From Prionace glauca (taxonomy: Eukaryota; Chordata; Chondrichthyes; Carcharhiniformes; Carcharhinidae), in the NCBI GenBank assembly GCA_037974335.1, contig CM075760.1, forward strand, positions 41,022,603-41,086,602: 64,000 bases of DNA, given 5' to 3'. A model generated the notes under the pieces. It was not told the origin of the DNA. It saw only the letters and a list, made by a program, of their open reading frames with translations, and ran no database searches. Made by a program: the position numbers and the translations under genes. Shown piece by piece: positions 42,801 to 53,549 of the stretch. How positions within the stretch are numbered: the stretch's first letter is position 1; every line of letters begins with the position of its first letter.

Positions 42801-43860
42801 CAATTGTTAACTGAACGTGATCCAAACAATCCGAATAATGGAGCATATTTTCAGGCTTTGCTGTTTAAATGTCTTTTATGTGAGTGGCACGGTGATATCA
42901 GGAGAGTGAATGAAATAATTCATTGATGCATCTCAGAATCATCAGGGACAGAACAGTGACAACTGGGGAGGATTATATTACTTGTTTAAATTTGTATTAT
43001 GGGAAATCAATGTCAGCACATGATTAACAGGAACAAGCATGTTGAAACATTTTTGAATTATGTTGCATAAATATATATGCATATGTTAGTTTATGTGTAT
43101 TATATACTTCAATGATACTTTGATAATGAGAATGATACTTCAAAATCTGGAGCAAAAAAAAAACGGAAGCTAATTTATACTGATGACAACTGACTCCTGA
43201 TTAGAGAGCCGTTCCCTTCCAAACACGCGACTTAGGGAGAAGGAGGGCAGTGAGCTCATAGTTTCCCTCTCTCTACCCTGTGATGCAATGCCCCTGATGG
43301 TTCTAACCACTGAGGGGGTGGAGATGCAGTGGACTAAATAATGACATTCCTCCTCTTTTCATTGAGGAAGTTGTGGTATAGGGGTTAATTATTGATCCTC
43401 CCCTCTCTTTGTTGGGTGAGTAGGAATCCAGAATGTTAACAATTTCACTCTCCCTCAATCTGATGGGGGATTATTTCTCTATGTTTATGTGTGACCCTTA
43501 CTTCTGTTCAGTGGGTGTGATGCAACAGCTTACAGCTGACATGAAAGGGTAAAGGCATGGACAATGAGAGAAACAGGAACACCGAGATCTAAATATTGAG
43601 AATGTTTGACGCAAATGTTGAAATTGTCGGATTTTTCCTCAGGGAGGAAAGTCGGTGAAGACATTTTGGAGAATCCTGTAATAAATGTGCTCTACTCTGT
43701 CTCTAAGACAGGATGGATCTGAGCTGGGAGCATTGGTTCAACAAGACTTCGGTCTGAGGCCTGAAAATACCTGACTCAAGCCAAAAAATATCTACTGGAA
43801 GGAAAACTGAAAAGCAATCAATGAAGCGATTGGGTATTTCATTTATCGTTAGAGGAAAAT
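42801..43860. other. Intron sequence, no feature recognised
   Basis: Intron between Cmu4 and the membrane exons. AT-rich; no gene or clear repeat. Confidence 0.4.
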
Positions 43861-43863
43861 GAT

Positions 43864-43878
43864 TTTATTCTTTTTATT
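43864..43878 (-). terminator. Poly(A) signals for secreted IgM
   Basis: Two AATAAA signals on the minus strand (at 43873-43878 and 43864-43869) within 45 bases after the secretory stop codon. Their use would exclude the membrane exons and give secreted IgM. Confidence 0.75.
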
Positions 43879-43905
43879 GTAGTTTTTAATGTAACCGGGT
43901 GATTC

Positions 43906-44297
43906 TCATTGACATGAATTAACAGTGTCCATCAGTGCAAGGGAAATGTTCACAAAACTGGGTTTACCGCTGGATTTGTCAACTGTTCTGTTGATGATCT
44001 TCAAGGGGATGGCTTCATGTCCCACCACACAGGAGTAAGAAGCGCCGCTGGACCATTCCTCTGCTGCAATGGATAACAGGCTGTACATGAAGAAGGAGCG
44101 ATTGCCGTTCTCCGCCACCACCTCGGTGTTCCTGTAGTTCCCGGGATTCACCGGCTTGTCGTTGACGGTCCACTTGACGAAGATCTCTCGGGGGGAGAAA
44201 CCTCTCACTAAGCAGCTGAGGGAGACGAAACTCTGAGCGGAGACTTCTTCTGCCGAGGGCAGGAGGACAGAGACGACCGGTTCCCGCGGATTTGGAT
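43906..44297 (-). CDS. IgM Cmu4 exon with secretory tail
   Basis: Acceptor 'cattttctgcag' at 44298 onward. Starts [15 protein letters not shown]. The Ig C1-set fold is shown by Cys in SLSCLVRGF, Trp in VKWTVND and Cys in ASYSCVVGH. The tail after the domain, [19 protein letters not shown], has the N-linked site NIS and the penultimate Cys used for polymerisation. It ends TGA. An internal donor AGCG|GTAAAC at 43968/43967 splices to the membrane exon (phase 1), so the last 62 bases are secreted-form only. The sequence matches the shark IgM type rather than IgW. Confidence 0.95.
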
Positions 44298-45544
44298 CTG
44301 CAGAAAATGTACAATAAATGTCAATAAACTGGAGAATCCTGGAGACAATGAAACCGCTGGTGAGATATCAGGAAAGTGTCCTTCGTTTTTGCTTTTAAAT
44401 GTTTCCATTTTTGACTTCCAGCTTGGAGGGGAGGTGAACACAATTGTTTTCTCAAATAACTCAGGGGGGCTGACTGGGAAGTTTCAGAAATTTTACAGCA
44501 CAGAATCAGGCCATTCGGCCGAACTGATCCACTTTTCTTATTGGTTTCCTAGTTTTGATGCACCACATCAGACTCCCCCCTTCTTCTTCGATATAAACCC
44601 AGTAACATCGCCTTCAGTTCACTTTTCATTCATCAACACATCAAACTCCCCATAAAAATATCGATCGGCCCATAGTCGCTTCGTTGTAGTTTTTTTTTCC
44701 ATTCAGGGGAGACCATTAATGCACTGAATATTAAATATTGACTTGTACACTTCCACTGGAGATAGCCACAGAGATGCATTTACATAGAAACATTGAAACA
44801 TAGAATAGTACAGCACAGTACAGGCCCTATGGCCCTCAATGCTGTGCCGAACTATGTCCAATCCTAAGATCAAGCTATCCCACTCCCTATCATTCTGGTG
44901 TGCTCCATGAGCCTATCCAAAAACGGCTTGACACTTCTCAAAGTGTCCGACTCCACTATCGCAGCAGGCAGTGTATTCTACACCCCACCATTCTGTGAGT
45001 GAATAATGTACCTTGGACATCCCTCCTATATCTCCCACCATGAACCTTAAATTTATGCCCCCTAGTAACAGCTGCATCCACCTGAGGAAATATTCTCTGC
45101 ACGTCCACTCTATCTATCCTCCTCATCATCTTATACATCTCTTTTAAGTCGCCTTTGATCCTCCTCTGTTCTGAAGAGGAAAGCCCCAGCTCTCTCAACC
45201 TTTCCTCATAAGACCTACCCTCCAAACCAGGCAGCATCCTGGTAAATCTCCACTGCACTCTCTCCAATGCTCCCACATCCTTCTTATAGTGAGGTTACCA
45301 GAACTGCACTCAATATTCCAAATGTGATCCGATATAGTTGCAGCATAACCCCACAGCCTTCAACTCAAACTCCCTATAAATAACCGGTAAAACACAATAG
45401 GTCTTCTTCACGGCTCTATCCACTTGAGTGGTAACCTTTAGAGATCTGGGAATATGAACCCCAAGATCTTTCAGTTCCTCCACAATCCTCAGAACCCTAC
45501 CTACATTTTGACCCCACATTTATTGCTTCAATCTCTCAGCTCAC
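44298..45544. other. Cmu3-Cmu4 intron
   Basis: 1.25-kb intron, mostly occupied by an antisense-to-plus CR1 fragment at 44775-45530. The rest has no feature. Confidence 0.6.
44775..45530 (-). mobile_element. CR1 LINE 3' fragment in Cmu3-Cmu4 intron
   Basis: The 3' end 'tagaatagtacagcacagta' (reversed) at 44800, then the frame 44956-45276 'RFTRMLPGLEGRSYEERLRE' and 'DLGVHIPRSLKVTTQVDRAV' at 45310-45519. Same strand as IgM. Several frame breaks. Confidence 0.85.
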
Positions 45545-45853
45545 CTGTTTCCTTGTGGATAGATGCTCTTAAAGGAGTCGGCAGATCCTGATGGTTCACC
45601 ACGCACTCAAACACAGCCGCACTCAGCCAGGCTTGTGTGGAGATGTTTAATTTGCTGATCACGCTGTCGGGATCCGCTCCGGGCTTTTCGGCAATCTCTG
45701 ATTTCAAATACTTCCTGTCTCGGATCCAGGACACGTTAACTCCATAAGGAGCATGAGAAATGATGCAGGTTAAGGTCGCGGTCGCCTCCAGTAAGACCTG
45801 TTCTATTGGTGGTGGCTGTATCTTCACCGTAGATTCATGGCATTCGAGAGGGT
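45545..45853 (-). CDS. IgM Cmu3 exon
   Basis: 309 nt (103 codons), phase 1 at both ends. The acceptor is 'tttcattcacag' and the donor CAG|GTGAGC. The protein starts [13 protein letters not shown]. The Cys in LECHE precedes the domain and is a candidate inter-heavy-chain bridge. Ig-fold Cys residues lie in TLTCIISHA and FECVVNH, Trp in VSWIRD. It contains NIS (SKLNISTQ), a possible N-glycosylation site. No defects seen. Confidence 0.95.
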
Positions 45854-46289
45854 CTGTGAATGAAAAATTAAAATCAACCCTAGTTCCCCTTCAGAAGCAG
45901 GACAGTAGTCTTCAGCCTGAAGGAGACCAAGTTGCCTTCGAGGTATCAATCTCCAACTATCGCCTTTCAATTTCTATAGGCGATGGCAAACCAGCTTGTT
46001 CTATGAAATTATTCCCTTTATTAAAGTATTGTAGCTGCTGTATCATTCTCATGAATCAGCATTACAACTGATACCACCCTGAACTCAGGAACAAAGTACT
46101 GGCCGTTGCTTTATAAGGTTAAGATGCATTTTGCAATATTTTACCCCTGTGCTGTGACCTGTGAAACACTCCGATACCCAATGTCTCTCCAAGTCTTACC
46201 GGCTGTCTCAAGAAAAAAAAAGGTCACGTCAAGGCCACCTCACTCACTTCAAGACAGAAAGGAACATTATTTGAAAAGGAGACAGTGGC

Positions 46290-46570
46290 ATGGTGTGTTG
46301 TCGATGGAGTTGTAACCTAGGGCGACACTCTGGGGAAATAGATTCGAATCTCACCACTGCAGATGGTGAAATGGGAATTTAATAAAAATCTGTGATTAAA
46401 AGTCAGATGATCACCATGAAGCCTTTGTTGTAAAAGCTGACCTGGTCCACGAATGTCCTTTAGAAAAGTAAACCTGCTGTCTTTATCTGGCCTGGCATGC
46501 ATGTGACTCCAGATTCACAGCAAAGTGGTTGACACCTAAGTGCCGTCAGGGATGGAATATAAATGCACAT
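46290..46570 (+). repeat. Interspersed SINE-like repeat in Cmu2-Cmu3 intron
   Basis: A promoter-like head 'tagattcgaatctcacc' (B-box-like) is followed by 'gatgatcaccatgaagcc', 'ctggtccacgaatgtccttt' and 'catgtgactccagattcaca', ending 'cagggatggaatataaatg'. The family is widespread in fishes and sharks; its exact name is not assigned. Confidence 0.7.
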
Positions 46571-46749
46571 CTCAGGAAGCAATAACAAAAATTGCTGTTG
46601 TGATGAAATTCTGAATAGCGCTGTCCAAATGCAGCAAAATACATGACAATAACTTAGAAATTGTTCGATGCTTTGTACTAACTTTAATAGATCCCTAATT
46701 CCAATTAACATCAGAATGGTATATTTTATGCACGATTTGAGTCTCTTAC

Positions 46750-47061
46750 CCCGAGATACGCTGATGTTCTGACTCTGAGTGAATTCTTGATGAGTGACCT
46801 GACAGGTATAGACCGCTTTGCTGAACCATTCCCCAGCGGAGACTGTCAGCCGACTGCTGGCCGAGAAGTTCCCGTTCAATCGACAGGGGGGAGAGGTGAC
46901 AATTCCTGAATGCGTGGGTTCCCCATTCTTCAGCCAACTCACTTCCATTGACCCTGGCTGGAAATCGATGATTGAACAGACGATGGTTGCAAATTTGCTG
47001 CTTGAGATTTCTTCACTCGAACTCACGGTGAGGATAACGGTTGGATGGAAAACTTGAGGAC
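46750..47061 (-). CDS. IgM Cmu2 exon
   Basis: 312 nt (104 codons). The acceptor is 'tttttctgaag' and the donor GGG|GTAAGA, phase 1 both ends. Protein [19 protein letters not shown] through QNISVSR. Ig-fold Cys in TIVCSIIDF and YTCQVTH, Trp in VSWLKNGE. An extra Cys (SPPCRLNGN) and N-linked sites NFS and NIS are present. The frame is open. Confidence 0.95.
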
Positions 47062-47268
47062 CTTCAGAAAAAAAGCATATTCGTCATTTCCTGCAGAAGA
47101 TGTGGATCAATTAAACTTTTGTTGACATTAGCAACTCATTTGCAGTCTATAGACACTAGCTGGAACAATCCAGGGGTCTGGATTATGCACATCTATTTAA
47201 CTGAGTTATAACCAAGGCCCTGCATGTTAACCACAGTGTTTGTTTCACACAAGCTCCATAACACTTAC

Positions 47269-47568
47269 ATGGTATTTCAACGCTCTTGACTGAGCTGCTG
47301 TGTTGAACCTCACAGTCAATTCTGGGACATTCTCCCGCTGAGTCGCTGATGGTTAACTGGCTGCTCAGGGTGTAGGTTCCCTTCGTGTTTCGCACTGACG
47401 GGTACGTCTTAAACCCAGTGGTGAACGGCTGCCCATTTTTCTTCCATGTCACTTTGGAGACATCTGGAGAGTAATCCATCGCCAAACAGCCGTAAGTGAT
47501 GGAGCCGCCGGAGTTCTGTTGCTGACAGGAGGAGACCAGGCCGTAGAGAGTGGGCGGAGACGGTGTCG
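47269..47568 (-). CDS. IgM Cmu1 exon
   Basis: 300 nt (100 codons), acceptor 'ctattctttcccag', donor CAT|GTAAGT. The first codon is completed by the last G of JH (G|CG, Ala), giving [18 protein letters not shown]. Ig-fold Cys in TYGCLAMDY and DCEVQHSS, Trp in VTWKKNG. Two extra Cys residues (VSSCQQQ and GECPRID) could bond to the light chain or to each other. Ends KSVEIP. Confidence 0.95.
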
Positions 47569-47664
47569 CTGGGAAAGAATAGCCAATTGAACAAGTTAGA
47601 CTCTTATTTGCGTTTATTAAGTCATCAAACATATTGTTACAAATATGTTTCTATATCAGATATA

Positions 47665-47805
47665 GCTTTTGGTGTTGAAGGGATGAAGGGATATGGGTAG
47701 TAGATATGATCAGGATATTGATGAGCTCTGACCAAAGTGAATGGCGGAGTCGGCTCAATGGGCCGAATGGTCTACTCCGGCTTCTATTTTCTATGTTTCT
47801 ATCTC
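47665..47805 (+). mobile_element. CR1 3' end in J-Cmu1 intron
   Basis: 'gaagggatatgggtagtaga', 'ggcggagtcggctcaatggg', 'ccgaatggtctactccggct' and the tail 'ttctatgtttctat'. Very short 5'-truncated copy about 100 bp before Cmu1. Confidence 0.8.
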
Positions 47806-48104
47806 AAACATTGATTAAAAATATGGACTTTCCTAACACTTCCTGATTAAAACATACATCCACTTTTGAGATTATGTTACTTCTATCATTTGGGAATTGT
47901 CATCTCTGCATATCCCTTTCTCCACTTCTATCAAATTAGCAAGGAAAAAGAACACATTCTGTTAGTCTCAAAATGACATGTCATTCATGAGATTAACAGA
48001 GAAGATCAAAGATTGTCTCCATTATTGCGGTAACCATTTATTTCTCAAACAACAACACTTTGTGATGAAGAAGTTGTCTCTTTGTTCATATCATCCTCTC
48101 ACCT

Positions 48105-48215
48105 GATGAGGGAGCTCCAACGGCTTGTCATTCCAAGTAAACCTGTTGGACTTTAACCTGGTGCAGTGAGATCCTTACTGTGCCCACAACAACCTCACTC
48201 CGGCATCTCCACACG
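48105..48215. repeat. Foldback element end fragment
   Basis: 'acctgatgagggagctccaa', 'ttggactttaacctggtgca', 'cactccggcatctccacac': a diverged version of the 39152-39338 right end. Confidence 0.65.
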
Positions 48216-48529
48216 AGTTTTGGAAATTGCCTGGGTTCAAACTGATTGAAGCCCCTTCGTCTCTCCAACTCACTGTCTCTCAATCCACAAAACGGAGATT
48301 GTGACTTTGATTCAAAAATACCTCCGGAATGAATACGTACTGAAGGATCAGGAAACTCTAAATGTGATTATAAATTCAAATAAATGCAACATTGACTCAT
48401 TGACGGATCATACATTAGTAGCAAGACTTGGCCATTCGGGATTTGAAGTCTCCTCCATCATTCACTGAGATTACAGATGAGCTGACTGTGGTGCTAGCTC
48501 TATTCTGAACCTCCTCACTCCGCCATCCA

Positions 48530-49260
48530 TCACCCCCTCTCTGCTCATTTCCCCAGCTCTTTGCCCTTTCCCGTGGCTCTCTGCCTTTCGCGGTGGCTCT
48601 TTTCTCCTTTTATCCAGCTCTCGGTATTTCCACCTGGCTCTCTACACTTCCCTCCAGCTCTGTGCCCTCTCCCCCAGCTCTCTGCACTTTCCCTCAGCCC
48701 CTTACACGTTCCGTAAGCTCTCTGCCCTCTGTCCCTGGTCCCTACCCTCTTTCTTCTTTCCCCCAGCTCTTTGACTTTTCCCCCTGACTCTCCTGCCCTT
48801 TCCCCTGCTCTTTCTGCCCTTTTCCTCGGCTCTCTGGCCTTTCTCCTGCCTCCCTGCCATTGTTTGTGCCTTCCTGCCTTTCTCCTGGTTCTCGCTCCTT
48901 TCCCTGGTCTTTCTGCCCTTTCCCCCATCTCTCTGCCCTTTCTTTCGGCTCTCCCCCCTTTCACTGGTCTCTCTGCCCTTTCCCCCTGCTCCCTGTCCTT
49001 TCTCCACTCTCTCTGCCCTTTCCCCTAGCTTTCCACCCTGTTCCCCGGCTGCGTGCACTTTCCCCCGCCTCTCTGCCCTTTCTCCAGCTCTCTGCTGTTT
49101 CCCCTGGCTCTCAGCCCACCCCCACCCCGGCTCTCTGCCCTTTCCCCAGCTCTCTGCTGTTTCCCCTGGCTCTCAGCCCACCCCCACCCCGGCTCTCTGC
49201 CCTTTCCCTCGCCTCCTGTTCTCATCTGACTCTTTGTCATTGTCTGACCCCGAGCCCCCA
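48530..49260 (-). repeat. Switch-region-like G/purine-rich repeats before Cmu1
   Basis: On the IgM sense (minus) strand this is almost entirely purine, made of variations of GGGAAAGGGCAGAGAGC with GAGCTGGGGGAGAGGG and GGGGTGGGGGTGGG. AGCT occurs about ten times by eye in roughly 0.75 kb. A ~60-bp tandem duplication covers 49084-49199. The position (about 1 kb 5' of Cmu1, inside the J-C intron), G skew on the nontemplate strand and AGCT density are those of a mammalian Smu region. Function in switching is inferred. ORFs here are repeat artefacts. Confidence 0.7.
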
Positions 49261-49364
49261 GCGATTCTCTTCAGTTCTCTGCATTCCCAGGGCAGCTCCC
49301 ACATTTAAACACCAAACTGCTGCTTGAGATCTTTCTTCTCTCTCGTTGCAGACCTTCGCCAGAC

Positions 49365-50760
49365 AGATTTAGTGAGTGTGAGTGAGAGAATGTGAGTGTG
49401 TGACGGTGAGTAAATGAGTGAGACTGGATGAGTAGTGGTGTGACGGAAGGTGGGTAAGTGAGTGTGAATGAGCGATGTCCTTTGAGTGACGATGAGTGAT
49501 TGAGGGTGAGCAAGTGTGGGTGAGGGTAAGAGAGCGTGAGTAAGTGAGTGTGTGAGAGAGGGTAGGACTGAAGGAGGCTGAATGTGAGTGAAGGTGGCTG
49601 GATGAGTGTAGGTAAGCAAGATTGAAAGAATGAGGGAGAGTGAGTGAGAATGTGTGAAGGTTAGTGGAGGTGGGTGAGTGAAAGTGAGTGAGATTGAGTG
49701 AGTGAGGGTGAGGGAGTGAATGTAACTGAGTAAGTGAGGGGTGAATGTGAGTGAGTCAGGCTGTGTTATTGAGGGTGAGTGAGACTGAGTAAGACTGGGT
49801 TAGTGAGGGTGGATTTTTGGGATGAGTGAATGAAGGTGAGTATGAATGTTGGTGACTGATTGAGGGTCTAAGTCAGTGAGTGAGGTTTAGTGAGTGAGGT
49901 TGAGTGAGTGATGATGTATGAGTATGGGTGGCTCAGTGACAGTGATTTAATGAAGGCGCGTGATTGAGGGTGCGTGAGGGTGAGTGAATGTGGGTGCATG
50001 ACTAAGGGTGTGAGAGTGAGTGAATGGAGGTGAGTGAGCGAATGTGACTGAGTCAGTGAGGGTGTGAGGATACGTGAGTCAGGGCGTGTGTTTGAGTGAA
50101 TGAGTGAGGTTGAATGAGGGTGTGTGAGAGTTTGTGGGTGAGTGTGAGGATGGGTGAGAGTGAGTGAGCGAGTATGAGTGCGTGATTGTGAGTGAGTGAG
50201 TGTATGAGGATGAGTGAGTCAGGGCGTGTGTTTGAGTGAACGAGTGAGGTTGAATGAGGGTGTGTGAGAGGTTGTAGGTGAGTGAGTGAGAATGGGTGAG
50301 AGTGAGTGAGCGAATGAGTGAGTGTGTGTGTGAGGGTGAGTGACGCAGGGTGAATCAGGATCAGTGAATGCGTGCGGTTGAGTGCGTGCGGTTGAGTGCG
50401 TGAGGGCGAGTGCGTGAGGGCGAGTGCGTGAGGGCGAGTGCGTGAGGGTGGATGAGTGAGCAAGGTTGAGTGAGTGAGTGTGAGAGAATAGGCGTGAATG
50501 AGAATGAGTGAGTGAGGGTGAGTGAATGAGGGTGAGTGAGTGGGGGTGACTGTGGTTGAGTGAGTGAAAGTGAGTGAATGAGGGAGAGTGAGAGAGAAAG
50601 TGTGTCTGCAAGGGAAGGTAGGTAAGGTAAGGTGAGTGAGTGAAGTTCTTTGAGTGTGGATGAGAGATTGAGGGTGAGTGAGTGAAGTTCTTTGAGTGAG
50701 GATGAGATATTGAGGGTGAGTGAGTCAGTGTGGGTGAGGGTGAGAGAGTCAGTGAGCCAC
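49365..50760 (+). repeat. TGAG-type minisatellite
   Basis: About 1.4 kb of imperfect 'gtgagtgagggtgagtgag' text. A regular part at 50375-50450 has a 14-bp unit 'gtgcgtgagggcga'. G-rich on plus, hence C-rich on the IgM sense strand, opposite to the neighbouring block. His/Ser/Leu-rich minus ORFs are artefacts. Confidence 0.9.
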
Positions 50761-51334
50761 CTCCTCCTCTCCCTCTCCATCGATCTTTTCCCGATTCTCT
50801 CCATTGATCAGCTTTCAGTAACAGGGCTGTGTAAAGTCAGGAATCAGTGTAGATCACCGGGCAGCTGCTTTAATGTCGGGACCTTTCTTTCAGAAACACG
50901 GATCAGTGAACAAATAGACAGACTGAGGGAGCTGGAAGGGAAGCTTCCAGCAAAACTAGGGTCACACAGGAATCAAACACCAAGTTTACACCAGTATTGG
51001 GGAGCCAGGCGGCCTTCGTCTCAGACAAGTCCCTCCTTATTTATTGTGCCTTTGTGTCTGGTGTAACACATGGAAATCCCTACTTCTGACCTCATGTTGG
51101 ATGAAATGTGTCATTGATGAAGCAATAGAAGATTGTTGGTCCCAGAACAGCCCCCTGCCGAACTCCTGCAGTGATATCTCAACTTAAATGTTTGACCTCC
51201 AACAATCATCACCATCTTGCTTTGTGCTAAATATGACTCCAAACAGAGAAGAATTTCCCGCCGAAACTTATTCACATGAGTTTTACTCGGGCTTCTCGAT
51301 CCCACCCTCATTCAAATGTTAGTCAGGGAGGGGG

Positions 51335-51648
51335 AGGGTGTGGCCGATGCGGCACAGCGATTAACGCTGCTGCCTCACAGTTCAATTCCCGATATGAGTC
51401 ATTGTGTATGGAGTTAGTAAGTTCACCCCGTGTCTGCTTGGGTTTCCTTCGGATGCTCCTGTTTCCTCCCACAGTCCAAAGACGTTTGGGTTCTGGGGAT
51501 TGGCCATGTTAAATTGCCCCTTAGTTTCAGGAGGTCTAGTAAGAGTAAACACATGTGGTTATGGGGATAGGGATTCCTGTTGATGCAGACTCGATGGGCT
51601 GAATGGCCTCCTTCTGTACTATAGGATCTTGTGATTCTATTCTATGAT
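51335..51648 (+). repeat. tRNA-derived SINE, complete
   Basis: Head 'gcggcacagcgattaacgct' with degenerate B box 'agttcaattcccg', core 'gtttcctcccacagtccaaa', 'gattggccatgttaaattgc', 3' block 'gcagactcgatgggctgaat' and tail 'gtgattctattctatga'. The most complete SINE in the window. Confidence 0.85.
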
Positions 51649-51649
51649 G

Positions 51650-52500
51650 TGAATGACAGTCTCTCTGACGTATGTGAGATGGAAAGTGTGTGAGAGGGTG
51701 TTTGGGTGTGTGTTTGATAGAGAGAGAGGGGTGAATGTGTGTGTGAAGGTACCTGTGTGTGATAGACTATGTTTGCGCATGTGTGAGACAATGGGCTGCG
51801 TTTGCAAGAGGGGGCAGTGTGCCTATTGGAAAGCAAAATATACTGTTCATGAGTGTGTGGAAGTCTGCATGGGATTGTGTGTGAGAGAGAAAAATGTGTG
51901 CAATGTGCATGGGTGACAGAAGCAAAGTGTGTGTGTGTGAGAATGTTTGCACGAGACTGTGCTTATGTGAGAGACTGTGTCTTTGTATAAGTTAGAGTGT
52001 GTGCATAGGTCTATGTTTGTGAGAGAGTGTGAGAGAGCTAGTGTGTGAGAACAAGAATGTACAGGTGTGAGATAGTGTATGCAAAAGGCATAGAAATATA
52101 TGTGTGTGTGTGAGAGAGAGAGACAGATGTGTGTGCAAGAGGAATTGTGAGAAAGTGTGTGTGAATAAATGTGAGACAACTTGAGCGTGTGTGACAGAGT
52201 TTGGGAGAGAGAGTGCGTGTGCGAGAGTCTGAGACTATGCTTATGTGTGTGTATGTGTCTGCGTGTAAGAGAGAATGTGTATGGAGATGTGTGTGTCTCA
52301 GTGTTTTTGTGTATGAGAGACTGACTGAGAGAGCGAGAGTATGTTTGGATTTGTATTTGAGACAGAGTATGTAGACCGTGAGAGAAAGAGAATGTGTGTG
52401 AGAGATGTCGTATGAGAGAGAAAGTAAGTGTGTGTATGTATGTGTGAGAGAATATGAGCGTCTGTATGTGTGTGAGAGTGTGTGATGTGTGTAAGTCTCT
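51650..52500 (+). repeat. TGTG/GAGA low-complexity region
   Basis: Imperfect 'gtgtgtgagagagtgtg' over 850 bp in the J-Cmu1 intron. No gene. Confidence 0.85.
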
Positions 52501-52654
52501 ATCTGGCTGATTCAGTCTGGAAAAGCACCCTCACTCCACACAAACTCACCGACTCACACAATAAGTGGGAGTGACAAGCGAGCACAATACGGCCTGTGGG
52601 GCAAGTGTTGGAAAAACATTTAAATCTTTCACAAGTCAGTCTCAATTAAATAAT

Positions 52655-53075
52655 TTCCTCTTTCCTCAATGAGAGAAACTTGTAAAATCTCACGGAATCT
52701 GACGCAATCCAGGGCAAAGCCATCCACAAGATTACCCGGCCCCTCATTCACCCTATTCACTCTCTCCATCATTAACAAGCAGTGCCAGCACTGTGTGTGT
52801 ATTATATACAACATGCACTGGAGCAACTCACCAAGGCTCCATAGAATACACTGTCCAAACCCGCTGCCTTTACATCCTAACAGGACAAGAGCAGCAGCCA
52901 CATCTGAAACACTATAACCTGTAAGCTCCCCTCCAAAACACACACCATCCTGACCTGAAACAATATCTCAATTCATTCATAATCGCTGGGTCAAAATCCT
53001 GGAACTTCCTGCCTAACAGCAGGGCGGATGCCTGCAGCATATGGACTGCAGTTGTTCAAGGATGCTTCATATCAA
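52655..53075 (+). repeat. Interspersed repeat, unclassified
   Basis: Includes 'ccagggcaaagccatccaca', 'cactggagcaactcaccaag', 'cgctgggtcaaaatcctgga' and 'atggactgcagttgttcaag'. A shorter copy lies at 63305-63465. I recognise the text as a common repeat in fish and shark genomes but cannot name its class. Confidence 0.6.
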
Positions 53076-53549
53076 TACTTTGTGAAGGAACAATTAGATT
53101 AAAAATTCTGGCCGAGCAAATGTCTCTAAAATGCCTTTAGAAGATTAAAAATAATATGTAGGTGAATTTGACCCTTCATCTGTCAAACTAAACAGTTCAG
53201 GGGCTGCTGTAGTACGGAGCATAATATAGTAAATCTCACTTTGTATTTGTTCATCGAACATTCCCAAGGCCGGTACATCATTGCTTAAAAAATCACCCAA
53301 TTCTCCCTCTAAAGTCTGATGTTTCTGCTTCTCTGATGGTCACAATATGCTTTAGGGATTTAATTTCTCAGGCGCCGACTCAAACATTAAGTTAAACAGT
53401 CACATTTCTCACAGACACAAATTTCCTGAAGAAATAAATCAAATTTCAGTCCCCGAAATACAGCAGATTTATAACCAGTCAGGCAGATTCCTGGTCCCAA
53501 TACACTGGCCACCCGCACAGAAACAGAACAGACACGAACGGTACATCAG

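Noticed and set aside
43906-47568. IgW or IgNAR constant region
   Set aside because: Four C domains, the tail ending NSCQ, and the membrane exon pattern fit IgM. No additional C exons were found.
48545-50804. Several overlapping ORFs of 100-155 codons
   Set aside because: They are translations of G/C-skewed minisatellites (Ser/His/Leu or Arg/Gly/Glu-rich) with no domains. Not genes.
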